This document shows, one piece after another, positions 42,289 through 49,774 of a stretch of 64,000 bases of DNA (the stretch's first letter is position 1; each line of letters opens with the position of its first letter). The notes under the pieces are model-generated. The model made no database searches and was not told the DNA's origin. It was given only the letters and a program-made list of their open reading frames with translations. A program made the translations under genes and the position numbers. This DNA comes from DASVUC01 sp038237225 (GTDB lineage: Bacteria > Planctomycetota > Phycisphaerae > Tepidisphaerales > Tepidisphaeraceae). The DNA is taken from assembly GCA_038237225.1 (NCBI GenBank), contig JBBRYX010000010.1, positions 111,730 through 175,729 of the forward strand, written 5' to 3'.

Positions 42289-43230
42289 TTATCGGATCGA
42301 TTCCACCCGCATTCCGGGGTCCCAGGGGTGGCCATTGCGGTAGTCGGCGAGGCTCATCGGTCGCTTGCCTTCCGGCTGAACTTCCAGGATATGTACCAGG
42401 CCATCGGCTACTCGGAGGGAGCCATTCGAACGAATGGTGCCGCCCGGCAGCTTCTTCTCGCCCAGTCCGAGCATTCCGGCTCGAGCCCGCACCAGCGTCA
42501 TGCGGCCACACTCACTTCCGTTTTCATCCAACACCCGAACGCGACAGCCTGGCCATGGATAGAGGCCACGGATCTGATTGGCGATTTCTTTCATGGTGCG
42601 ATCAAAACTGATGATCGCCGCCAGACGATTCAGTTTAGGTGCGAGCGTGGCTTGGGAATCATCTTGAGGGACTTCAATAACGGAGTTCGTGATAAGAGCG
42701 GTGATAACGCGATCGATGATGTCGGGGCCTGCTTGCGCGAGACGGTCGTGGAGTTCGCCGGCGGTTTCGGTTTCGCTGATCGTCAGTTCGGATTGGGCGA
42801 GAATGGCGCCGGCGTCCATGCGCTCCGCGAGGCGGATGACGGAGTTGCCTGTGGTGAGGTCGCCATTCAGAATCGCGGAGTGGATGGGGGAGGCGCCGCG
42901 GTACTTTGGCAGGCGGGAGGCGTGAAGATTGACGGAGCCGAACCGGGGGTGGTTGACGATGTGGGGCGGGATCTTCTGGCCAAAGGCGATGACGATGAGG
43001 AGGTCGGCTTGGGGGAGAGACTCACTCTTGACGTTGGCCGTTTTGAGGAGGGAGAGTTGGTTTGCTTCCGCGAATTGCGCGATGGGTGTGGGAGTGAGTT
43101 TTTGACCACGACCGGCGGGGCGGTCGGGTTGAGTGATGACTTGAATGAGGTTGTGGGATTGCGCGAGGTGCTGGAGGGTGGGGAGTCCGAATTCTCCGGC
43201 GCCGGCGAAGATGATGTTGAGACGGTCCAT
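42289..43230 (-). CDS. fmt: Methionyl-tRNA formyltransferase
   Basis: Fmt formylates the initiator Met-tRNA. The 313-residue protein has 'LNIIFAGAGEFGLPTLQHL', 'VITQPDRPAGRGQKLTPTP', 'ADLLIVIAFGQKIPPHIVN', the catalytic block 'FGSVNLHASRLPKYRGASP' with Asn and His, 'VIRLAERMDAGAILAQSEL', and the C-terminal domain 'IRGLYPWPGCRVRV'. ATG 43230 is chosen; an upstream in-frame ATG lies in a palindromic repeat. It follows def on the same strand, the standard def-fmt pairing, but the two are separated by a REPIN-like element. Confidence 0.96.
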   Translation of the reverse strand: MDRLNIIFAGAGEFGLPTLQHLAQSHNLIQVITQPDRPAGRGQKLTPTPIAQFAEANQLSLLKTANVKSESLPQADLLIVIAFGQKIPPHIVNHPRFGSVNLHASRLPKYRGASPIHSAILNGDLTTGNSVIRLAERMDAGAILAQSELTISETETAGELHDRLAQAGPDIIDRVITALITNSVIEVPQDDSQATLAPKLNRLAAIISFDRTMKEIANQIRGLYPWPGCRVRVLDENGSECGRMTLVRARAGMLGLGEKKLPGGTIRSNGSLRVADGLVHILEVQPEGKRPMSLADYRNGHPWDPGMRVESIR

Positions 43231-43233
43231 GTT

Positions 43234-43288
43234 TGGGCATGGGCGACTCGCCCATGAGGGTTGAGACACGGGCGAGTCGCCCGTGCCG
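43234..43288. repeat. REPIN-like palindrome pair between def and fmt
   Basis: CATGGGCGA-C-TCGCCCATG at 43238-43256 and CACGGGCGA-G-TCGCCCGTG at 43267-43285 lie in tandem, separated by a short AGGGTTGAGA spacer similar to the one in the unit at 9402-9462. The two palindromes differ by an A/T to C/G change in both arms, so pairing is kept (compensatory change). Confidence 0.85.
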
Positions 43289-43290
43289 CT

Positions 43291-43833
43291 TCACGAGCGT
43301 TTCTTCTTGACTGGCGCCGGGTGTTCTTCGGCGTACTTTTCTTCCAGCTCCTTCAGGGTCTTTCGATTGGTAAGTTTGGCGACGGAGCCCATGCGGTCGA
43401 TGAGCATGATACCGTTGAGGTGGTCAAACTCGTGTTGCCAGATTCGGGCGAGGTATCCGCCGGCGGATTGTTCGAAGGGTTTCCCTTCGAGGTTTTGGGC
43501 GTTTAGCTTCAGGGCTTTGTCGCGGACGATCGTCACGTTGATACCGGGAAGGCTCAGGCAGCCTTCTTCGCCTTCTTCAGATCCCTCGGCCTCCGAGAGA
43601 TCGGGGTTCACGTAGATTTGATCGTTTTCAGATTCGCCGGTGGGATTCATGATAAAGAGGCGGATGTTCTGCCCGACCTGAGCCGCTGCCAGTCCAACGC
43701 CTCGAGCTTCGCGCATGAGCTCGAACATCCGTGCGGCCAAGGCCTTGAGATCTTCGTCAAAAACAATGACCGGCCGGCTCATCTTTTTTAAGCGCGGGTC
43801 GGGATAGTGGATGATTTTCAGATCTTCGTACAT
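43291..43833 (-). CDS. def: Peptide deformylase
   Basis: Def removes the formyl group from new proteins. All three metal motifs are present: 'GVGLAAAQVG' (residues 45-54), 'EEGCLSLPGI' with metal ligand Cys92, and 'QHEFDHLNG' with His134, catalytic Glu135 and His138. At 180 residues it has the usual length, with a short acidic insert ('EAEGSEEGEE') before the Cys motif. It is transcribed ahead of fmt. It is divergent from the TPR gene at 43931. Confidence 0.97.
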   Translation of the reverse strand: MYEDLKIIHYPDPRLKKMSRPVIVFDEDLKALAARMFELMREARGVGLAAAQVGQNIRLFIMNPTGESENDQIYVNPDLSEAEGSEEGEEGCLSLPGINVTIVRDKALKLNAQNLEGKPFEQSAGGYLARIWQHEFDHLNGIMLIDRMGSVAKLTNRKTLKELEEKYAEEHPAPVKKKRS

Positions 43834-43876
43834 AGAATTCGGAAGTTGCCGTCGAGGCTAACGTTAGGCTAATTTA

Positions 43877-43906
43877 TTGACAGCTTCAACGGGTAACGTT
43901 TAGAGT
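43877..43906 (+). promoter_or_regulatory. Candidate promoter of the TPR protein gene
   Basis: A perfect TTGACA at 43877-43882, an 18-base spacer and TAGAGT at 43901-43906, ending 24 bases before the ATG at 43931. The -35 is consensus; the -10 matches four of six positions. Confidence 0.5.
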
Positions 43907-43930
43907 GCCACGCTCATCATTCGGATTGAT

Positions 43931-45406
43931 ATGAGTCGGGAAAATCAACAAGGACCATCTGTGGCGGAACTGCCTGAAGGGTATCAGAACATACCGGAAG
44001 ACGATCGGCGAAAGGCGCAGCAGCTCTTCGACCGCGGGGCGGCCGTCGCGGGCACCGGGCAGTTCGACTACGCGATCGAGATGTACCTGCAGGGTCTGGG
44101 GATCGATCCGGAAAACGTCGACGCCCACCAGGCGCTGCGGGAGATTTCGCTGCGACGGAAAGCGTCGGGCGGGAAAGACCTCGGGATGTTCGAGAAGAAA
44201 AAGCTGCAGTTTTCTCGCCCCAAGGAAGAGAAGCAGGCAATGCTGCTGGCCGAGAAGCTGCTGTCGTTTGATCCGGGCGAAACCAATCACATGGTCGCGC
44301 TGATGGATGCAGCCCGCAAGGCCGGCTATTACGACAGCGTCATGTGGATTGGTCCCATCCTCCTCCAGGCCAATGCGGCCAAGCCCGATTACAACAAGTA
44401 CATCAAGCTCCGCGACACTTACAAGTATCTGGGCCAGTGGAAAGAGGCTGTGGAGGCCTGCAACTACGCGGCCAAGATGAAGCCCGACGACATGGACATC
44501 CAGCGCGAGCTCAAGGACCTTGGGGCGCAGCTCACGATGGTGCAGGGAAAATATTCCGGCAGCGTGGGCTTCCGCGGCAGCATCCGCAACATGGATGCGC
44601 AGCAGAAGCTGATGGAGGCGGACAAGAACATCCATACCGTCGACTCCATGCAGCGCGCGATCCTAGAGGCTGAAGAAGAGCTGAAAGCGGATCCTAATGA
44701 GCCGGGCAAGCTGATTAAGCTGGTGGAAGCGCTGCGCCGAAGCGAAACGCCGGAAAATGAGAATCGAGCGATTGAGCTTCTTGAGGAATCGTATCAACGC
44801 ACGGGACAGTTCCGGTGGCGAAAATCACAGGGCGAAATCGAGCTCGCACAACTTGCGCGGATGGAGCGCGGGCTTGTCATGCAGTTGCGCGCGGAACCCA
44901 ACAACGAGCAGATCAAGCAGCAGATCCAGCAGTTTCGTCGCGATCGGGCGGAGGCCGAGTTGAAAGAATACACGCTGTGGGTGGAGAATTATCCGACGGA
45001 GACGGAGTTCAAGTTTCATCGCGGATACCGGCTGTTTGCCCTTGCGCAATACGATGAGGCCATCCCGGTGTTTCAGGAGGTGCGAAGCGATCCGAAGTAT
45101 CGCACGCAGGCGCAGATCTATTTGGCGCGGTCGTTCCTCGGGGCCGGGTATGTGGATGAATCCGCGGACACCTTGCGAGAGTTGATCAACACGTATCAGC
45201 TTAAAGGCGACGCAAAGAGCATCGAGATGCATTATTACTATGGCCGAACGCTGGAGCAGCAGGGCGATGTGGGTGGTGCGTTGAAGGCGTACAGCCAGGT
45301 GGCGCAATGGAATTTCAACCATATGGATGTGCAGCAGCGGATCAAGCGACTGCGTGGGGCGAGCGCTCCGAAGCAGGCGGGAAATGCGGGTGCGGGGGAG
45401 GTTTAA
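43931..45406 (+). CDS. Large TPR protein
   Basis: The 491-residue soluble protein consists mainly of TPR-type helical repeats: 'QFDYAIEMYLQGLGIDPEN', 'QWKEAVEACNYAAKMKPDD', 'QYDEAIPVFQEVRSDPKYR', 'GDVGGALKAYSQVAQWNFN'. Charged coiled-coil-like stretches join them ('NEQIKQQIQQFRRDRAEAE'). There is no signal peptide or membrane helix, so it is probably cytoplasmic and mediates protein contacts. No enzymatic domain is seen. A consensus-like promoter precedes it, and a large inverted repeat follows 8 bases after its stop, which may also act as a transcription end. Confidence 0.8.
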   Translation: MSRENQQGPSVAELPEGYQNIPEDDRRKAQQLFDRGAAVAGTGQFDYAIEMYLQGLGIDPENVDAHQALREISLRRKASGGKDLGMFEKKKLQFSRPKEEKQAMLLAEKLLSFDPGETNHMVALMDAARKAGYYDSVMWIGPILLQANAAKPDYNKYIKLRDTYKYLGQWKEAVEACNYAAKMKPDDMDIQRELKDLGAQLTMVQGKYSGSVGFRGSIRNMDAQQKLMEADKNIHTVDSMQRAILEAEEELKADPNEPGKLIKLVEALRRSETPENENRAIELLEESYQRTGQFRWRKSQGEIELAQLARMERGLVMQLRAEPNNEQIKQQIQQFRRDRAEAELKEYTLWVENYPTETEFKFHRGYRLFALAQYDEAIPVFQEVRSDPKYRTQAQIYLARSFLGAGYVDESADTLRELINTYQLKGDAKSIEMHYYYGRTLEQQGDVGGALKAYSQVAQWNFNHMDVQQRIKRLRGASAPKQAGNAGAGEV

Positions 45407-45413
45407 AGCGATT

Positions 45414-45508
45414 TGTAGTGGCGACGCCTGCGTCGCGGTCTGTGTGGCTACGCCAAGTCAGCAAAGATTCGCGGCTGCGCCGCGCCGCGACGCAGGCGTC
45501 GCAACTAC
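45414..45508. repeat. Large REPIN-like inverted repeat after the TPR gene
   Basis: The left arm at 45414-45438 (TGTAG T GGCGACGCCTGCGTCGC plus GG) is matched by the right arm at 45485-45508 (CCGCGACGCAGGCGTCGC plus AACTAC). Each arm contains its own palindrome (GCGACGC...GCGTCGC) and the outer feet are GTAG/CTAC. The ~46-base centre is diverged. Confidence 0.85.
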
Positions 45509-45587
45509 GTCAGGACCACGCGGTTGGGATGATTTGATCCTGGGGGGTGCTGGACATTTGGTGGGGCGTTACTATGCTGTTGAACCC

Positions 45588-45613
45588 CTCGCACAAGCGT
45601 GCGAGCTCTTTTT
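45588..45613 (+). terminator. Terminator-like hairpin in the rpsT leader
   Basis: CTCGCAC-aagc-GTGCGAG (45588-45605) followed by CTCTTTTT ends only six bases before the AGGAGA ribosome-binding site of rpsT. It may end upstream transcription or act as an attenuator of rpsT. Confidence 0.6.
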
Positions 45614-45630
45614 GATTCAGGAGATACGAA

Positions 45631-45930
45631 GTGCCCCATTCCCTTTCGGCCAAGAAACGCGTCCGCCAGTCTGCCAAGCGTCGCTCGCGCAATCGCGCGC
45701 GTAAGGAGACGATCAAGGACGAAGTGAAGACATTCCTCTCCGCGGTCACCTCAGGTGATTTTGCGAAGGCGGGCGAGGAGTTCAAGAAGGTGACCCGCGT
45801 GCTGGATCGCGTGGCATCAAAGGGGACGATTCACAAGAAGACCGCCGCGCGAAAGCGCAGCCGGCTCGCGAAGCGCATGAATGCCGCGATGGCCGCCAAA
45901 AAGGGCGCCGGTAGCACCGCCAAGGCATAG
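45631..45930 (+). CDS. rpsT: 30S ribosomal protein S20
   Basis: This 99-residue highly basic protein matches S20: 'SLSAKKRVRQSAKRRSRNR', 'KETIKDEVKTFLSAV', 'FKKVTRVLDRVASKGTIHK' and 'KTAARKRSRLAKRMNAAMA'. S20 binds 16S rRNA early in 30S assembly. The start is GTG 45631 with AGGAGA at 45619-45624; rare start codons are known for rpsT in other bacteria and link to autoregulation. A hairpin with a T-run lies in the leader, and a strong terminator follows the gene. Confidence 0.95.
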   Translation: MPHSLSAKKRVRQSAKRRSRNRARKETIKDEVKTFLSAVTSGDFAKAGEEFKKVTRVLDRVASKGTIHKKTAARKRSRLAKRMNAAMAAKKGAGSTAKA

Positions 45931-45962
45931 CCGCGGTCTGCCGATGAATTGAGTAGACTAAC

Positions 45963-45990
45963 GCGGCCCCGAAATGGGCCGCTTTTTTTT
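45963..45990 (+). terminator. Rho-independent terminator of rpsT
   Basis: GCGGCCC (45963-45969) pairs with GGGCCGC (45976-45982) over a six-base loop, followed by eight T residues (45983-45990). It is 33 bases after the rpsT stop. Confidence 0.95.
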
Positions 45991-46022
45991 GGACATGAAG
46001 AATCCCAAGAGTGCACCACTAC

Positions 46023-46205
46023 CTGTCATCCAGACCCTATTCCCGAAGGATCTGGTCACGAGCGACCGAAGTTAGATCCTTCGCGAGTACGCTCAGAACA
46101 TGTGAACTTTTCCTGTAGCACGGGCATCTTGCCCGTGTTGGCAACACAGAGACGGGCAAGATGCCCGTGCTACAGTCAAATCTTCACAGGCTCTCAGGAT
46201 GACAG
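46023..46205. repeat. Composite repeat before glyS, with a REPIN nested inside
   Basis: The outer arms CTGTCATCC (46023-46031) and GGATGACAG (46197-46205) are a perfect 9-bp inverted repeat; inside, GAAGGATCT (46045-46053) pairs with AGATCCTTC (46074-46082). The element resembles dispersed 'TGTCATCC...AAGGATCT' repeats. Between its halves sits the separate palindrome pair at 46113-46175. Together with the rpsT terminator this accounts for the 314-base gap 45931-46244. Confidence 0.75.
46113..46175. repeat. REPIN-like pair with perfect 24-bp arms
   Basis: The left arm 46113-46136 (CTGTAG then CACGGGCATCTTGCCCGT) and the right arm 46152-46175 are perfect reverse complements, separated by 15 bases. 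Each arm is itself a palindrome (ACGGGCA/TGCCCGT) with a GTAG foot facing outwards, the standard REPIN design. Confidence 0.9.
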
Positions 46206-46244
46206 CGGGTGGTGTTTCTGGAGCTTCTAGAACCGGAGCCTGTG

Positions 46245-47786
46245 ATGTCGGAATCAACGTTGATGGAAAAGATCGTTTCACTCTGCAAGCGGCGCGGGTT
46301 TGTCTACCCGGCAAGCGAAATCTACGGCGGGCTCAATGGCTTCTGGGATTACGGGCCGCTGGGCGTGCTGCTGAAGAACAACATTCGGGATTCCTGGTGG
46401 CGGGCGATGGTGGAGACGCCGCCGATTGGACCGGATGGGCATCCGATTGACATGGTGGGAATTGATACCTCGATCATTCAGAATCCCAAGACCTGGGTGG
46501 CGTCGGGACACGTGGGCGGGTTCAGCGATCCGATGGTGGATGATCGCGAGACGAAGCAGCGGTATCGCGCGGATCATGTGATGGTTTATGTGCCGAAGGA
46601 TGGGCAGGGAAATGCATTCGCCTTTCTGCCGGGTGATGAAGAGGCGGCAGAGAAGAAGATCAAGCGCGAGGCGCGCAAGAATCCGGCGGATTATCACGTG
46701 GTCCCGCTGCCGAAATTGCCACTGGATCAGTATGGCAACATCGTTGCGCCGGCGACGAAGACTGCCGGGACGCTGACGGAGCCGCGCGCGTTTAATTTGA
46801 TGTTCATCACCTACGTCGGCGCGATTCAGGATGAGGATTCGAAAGCGTATCTTCGGCCCGAGACGGCGCAGGGCATTTTTCTAAACTACAAAAACGTCGT
46901 GGATACAACCCGTGTGAAGATGCCGTTTGGCGTGGCGCAGATCGGAAAGTCGTTTCGGAACGAAGTGACGCCGAGGAATTTCATCTTCCGCTCGCGCGAG
47001 TTTGAGCAGATGGAGATGGAGTTTTTCTGTCATCCGGATGAATCGAAGACCTGGTACGACTTCTGGACGAATGAGCGCATGCGCTGGTGGCAATCGATCG
47101 GGGTGAAGAAGGAGAATCTTCGCCTGCGCGAGCATGAGAATGATGAGCTTTCGCATTACTCGAACATGACCGTGGACATCGAATACCTCTATCCCTTCAC
47201 GGCACCGGATTATGGGGAACTGGAAGGGATCGCGCATCGCGGATGCTACGACCTGACGCAGCATCAGAAGAATTCCGGGCAGAAGCTGGATTACTTCGAC
47301 CAGGAATTGCAGCTCAAGCTGAAAGAGCAGGGAGCATCTGCTGAAGAGATCAAGGCGAAATCGCGGTATATCCCGAACGTCATTGAGCCGGCGAGCGGGT
47401 TGACCCGCGCGGTCTTGCTGCTGCTGTGCGAAGCGTATGCGGAGGACGCGACGCGGCCGAGCCCTGTCTACATGAAGTTTGATCCGAAAATGGCGCCGGT
47501 GAAGTGCGGAATTTTTCCGCTGGTGAACAAGGAAGGATTGCCCCAGATCGGGCAGAAGCTGTACATGGATCTGCGTCAGCGGTTCATGTGCGAGTTTGAT
47601 GAGAAGCAATCAATCGGGAAACGCTACGCGCGGATGGATGAGATCGGAACGCCGTATTGCGTGACGATTGATGGCGATACGCTGAAAGATCAGACCGTGA
47701 CGATCCGCGAGCGGGATACGCTGAAACAGGACCGGGTGGCGATAGAAAACGTGAAAAGCTACTTAACGGACCGTCTTGTCGATTGA
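46245..47786 (+). CDS. glyS: Glycyl-tRNA synthetase, dimeric type
   Basis: This class II synthetase charges tRNA-Gly. The 513-residue protein is the single-chain alpha2 type (as in archaea, eukaryotes and some bacteria), not the alpha2beta2 type. Evidence: 'CKRRGFVYPASEIYGGLNG', 'FWDYGPLGVLLKNNI', 'LRPETAQGIFLNYKNVV', 'GVAQIGKSFRNEVTPRNFI', 'FRSREFEQMEMEFF', 'HRGCYDLTQHQKNSG', 'NVIEPASGLTRAVL' and the anticodon-binding end. GGAG at 46235-46238 supports ATG 46245. A composite repeat lies directly upstream. Confidence 0.96.
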   Translation: MSESTLMEKIVSLCKRRGFVYPASEIYGGLNGFWDYGPLGVLLKNNIRDSWWRAMVETPPIGPDGHPIDMVGIDTSIIQNPKTWVASGHVGGFSDPMVDDRETKQRYRADHVMVYVPKDGQGNAFAFLPGDEEAAEKKIKREARKNPADYHVVPLPKLPLDQYGNIVAPATKTAGTLTEPRAFNLMFITYVGAIQDEDSKAYLRPETAQGIFLNYKNVVDTTRVKMPFGVAQIGKSFRNEVTPRNFIFRSREFEQMEMEFFCHPDESKTWYDFWTNERMRWWQSIGVKKENLRLREHENDELSHYSNMTVDIEYLYPFTAPDYGELEGIAHRGCYDLTQHQKNSGQKLDYFDQELQLKLKEQGASAEEIKAKSRYIPNVIEPASGLTRAVLLLLCEAYAEDATRPSPVYMKFDPKMAPVKCGIFPLVNKEGLPQIGQKLYMDLRQRFMCEFDEKQSIGKRYARMDEIGTPYCVTIDGDTLKDQTVTIRERDTLKQDRVAIENVKSYLTDRLVD

Positions 47787-47965
47787 GGCATCGCCCGCAG
47801 TTGGGGGCGGTTAGAAAGAAACGCGCAAAAACAACTTGTGGCCGGAGGGTGGAGGGGTTACTCAAATCCAGTACCCCACCGCCCTATACAACGGGCGGGA
47901 AGGATGGATTATGATTGACGCAGCCGCAGACCGCCCATGCGCTTTATAGTTCAGCAGTCGCCATC

Positions 47966-49042
47966 ATGTCATCCCAACTCGATATTCTCGCTCTCGAGCC
48001 GTTCTACGGGGGCGGTCGTCGCGACATGCTCGAGACGGTGATTCGCCTCAGCCGGCATCGCTGGACGCTGCTCAAACTCCCGCCACGGAGGATCGAACGA
48101 AGGCTGACGGCGGCAGCGCATTGGTTTGCCGAGCAGCTCTCGCGGCACTGGGTAGGCCGGGTGGACATTCTCTTCACCTCCGAGGCGCTGAATCTCGCCG
48201 ATTTCTACCGGCTGATGCCCGCGCTTCTGAAGAAGCCTGCCGTCGTCTATTTTCATGCCAATCAACTGCCGGCGGCGAATGAAAAGCGATCGAGCCCCCT
48301 GGACCTCGTCAACCTCAACACGGCCGCCGCGGCGCATGAGACGTGGTTCAATTCAATCTATCATCTCCAGGATTTTTTGCAGAAGGCGTCAAGCCTGGTG
48401 CTGCGACACTCGGAACTGGCGGCCCATAACCCAATCCCGGTGCTCGCGGAGAAAACACAGTTGATGTTTCCGCCGGTGGATTTCGGCCTGGTGCATGAGG
48501 TGGGACTGACGCCGGTGCCGCGGAAGCGGAAGTCAATGTTTGTCGATACGCGGGATGCGGATGTGAAACTGTTGAACGATGCATTGAGACTGCTCAAGAA
48601 GCAGGGGGAGAAATTTGAGCTGATCACGGTGGGGCCCGTGGAGGAACTCTCCCCGGATTTCCCTCGAACCACCCTGCCCGAGAATGACGAAATCGGCGCG
48701 ATCAAAGCGATGTATCACTGCGGCATCTACCTGAGCACGAAAAGAAGCTGCCCGTGCGATCACCGCGCCATCCGCGCCCTGGCTGCCGGTTGCTGGCCGG
48801 CGGTTCCAGCCGATGGGGTTTATCCGGAATTGCTTCCGGAATCGATTCATGGCGCATCGATGTATGATGGCTCTGCCGATGACCTCGTAAACCGATTGCA
48901 GGACATCTGGCACCTTGATCCGCCTCAGGGATATCAGAAGGATCTGGGGGACATTCTCAGCCAGTACGATCCCATTAAAGCCTGCAGGGCATTTGACGAG
49001 CGACTGGAGCAACTGGCGACCGCGCAAGTGCTGTCGAAATAA
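47966..49042 (+). CDS. DUF3524 glycosyltransferase (tRNA-queuosine mannosyltransferase-like)
   Basis: The 358-residue GT-B protein begins 'LDILALEPFYGGGRRDMLE' and has 'RHRWTLLKLPPRRIERRLT', 'VDILFTSEALNLADFYRLM', 'PAVVYFHANQLPAANEKRS' and 'ETWFNSIYHLQDFLQKASS': the DUF3524 hallmark found in the eukaryotic enzyme that adds mannose to queuosine in tRNA-Asp (QTMAN/GTDC1). The C-terminal donor domain keeps 'LSTKRSCPCDHRAIRALAA'. Its position directly after glyS fits a tRNA-related job, but bacterial members are largely uncharacterised. ATG 47966 begins the conserved block. Confidence 0.78.
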   Translation: MSSQLDILALEPFYGGGRRDMLETVIRLSRHRWTLLKLPPRRIERRLTAAAHWFAEQLSRHWVGRVDILFTSEALNLADFYRLMPALLKKPAVVYFHANQLPAANEKRSSPLDLVNLNTAAAAHETWFNSIYHLQDFLQKASSLVLRHSELAAHNPIPVLAEKTQLMFPPVDFGLVHEVGLTPVPRKRKSMFVDTRDADVKLLNDALRLLKKQGEKFELITVGPVEELSPDFPRTTLPENDEIGAIKAMYHCGIYLSTKRSCPCDHRAIRALAAGCWPAVPADGVYPELLPESIHGASMYDGSADDLVNRLQDIWHLDPPQGYQKDLGDILSQYDPIKACRAFDERLEQLATAQVLSK

Positions 49043-49064
49043 ACCGCTGATTTCACCCATTCGT

Positions 49065-49406
49065 TTGCCAAGCCGGGAATCGCTCATCGTTATTGGCCTC
49101 GGCTTCGTTTGCCTTGGGATGGGGATGTCGTATGTTTCCGTTCAAAGGGGGACAGGATCGACGATGAACGAAGCGGAACTCAGCGGTCTTGAGTATGGAG
49201 TCGTGCTCTGGATCCTCGTGTTCCTGGCACTCTGGTGGACAGTGGGGCTGTTCTTGTGGCGAAGGTATTGGCCGCGGATTGTGCGGGGCTGGCGCAAACG
49301 GCAACGTCATCGATCGCATCGAGTCGGGGGAGATCGTCGCGACCCGCATGACGACCAGCGGAGCGAATCGTCGCTCGACGAGCCAGCCAGCCAACTGCAT
49401 GGATGA
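49065..49406 (+). CDS. Small two-helix membrane protein
   Basis: The predicted 113-residue protein has two membrane helices ('LIVIGLGFVCLGMGMSYVS' and 'VVLWILVFLALWWTVGLFL') followed by a basic cytoplasmic tail ('RRYWPRIVRGWRKRQRHRS') and a charged end. Only a TTG (49065) gives a start outside the upstream gene; ATG 49116 or 49122 would remove part of helix 1. I do not recognise the family, and coding status rests on the hydrophobic pattern and open frame. Confidence 0.45.
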   Translation: MPSRESLIVIGLGFVCLGMGMSYVSVQRGTGSTMNEAELSGLEYGVVLWILVFLALWWTVGLFLWRRYWPRIVRGWRKRQRHRSHRVGGDRRDPHDDQRSESSLDEPASQLHG

Positions 49407-49469
49407 AGGTTCGGCTGCCTGATATTGCCCGTTCCCTGAATAGGATCAATCAAGGTAAAAGCTGCTATC

Positions 49470-49592
49470 GGGTGACCGTACTTCGCGGTGCCCTTGGAGC
49501 TTAAACTCTTCGCGCCAGGCTCACCTTAAACGGTGAGCGCTCTAGTGGAGAGTGAAGGGCGGCCGCTTCGGCGCCGCCCTTTCATTTTTATC
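49470..49592 (+). ncRNA. Candidate structured RNA ending in a terminator
   Basis: In the 368-base gap 49407-49774 three hairpins follow one another: 49470-49493 (GGG..CCG/CGG..CCC), 49519-49538 (perfect GCTCACC/GGTGAGC) and 49555-49581 (perfect AAGGGCGGC/GCCGCCCTT), the last followed by TTTCATTTTT. The arrangement could be a small RNA with its own terminator or a leader of the TadG-like gene. I cannot match it to a known RNA family. The remaining part of the gap shows nothing. Confidence 0.35.
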
Positions 49593-49774
49593 GTTGGACG
49601 CCGTGATTACGCGCAGGGGCGCAGCAGAATCTGGGGAAGCTTCAACGGGTGTGCCAACTCACGACGGTTATCGGACGCAATCGAGCGTCGATTGAACGAG
49701 ATTCCGCAAAATTTACCGCTCCGCTGATGCAAGTGCATGCCTCGTATATTCGATGCTACGAGGTAGGAGCTGAC

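Noticed and set aside
7938..46205. Possible CRISPR-like repeats
   Set aside because: The repeated palindromes are dispersed singly or in pairs, not in regularly spaced arrays, and no cas genes are present.
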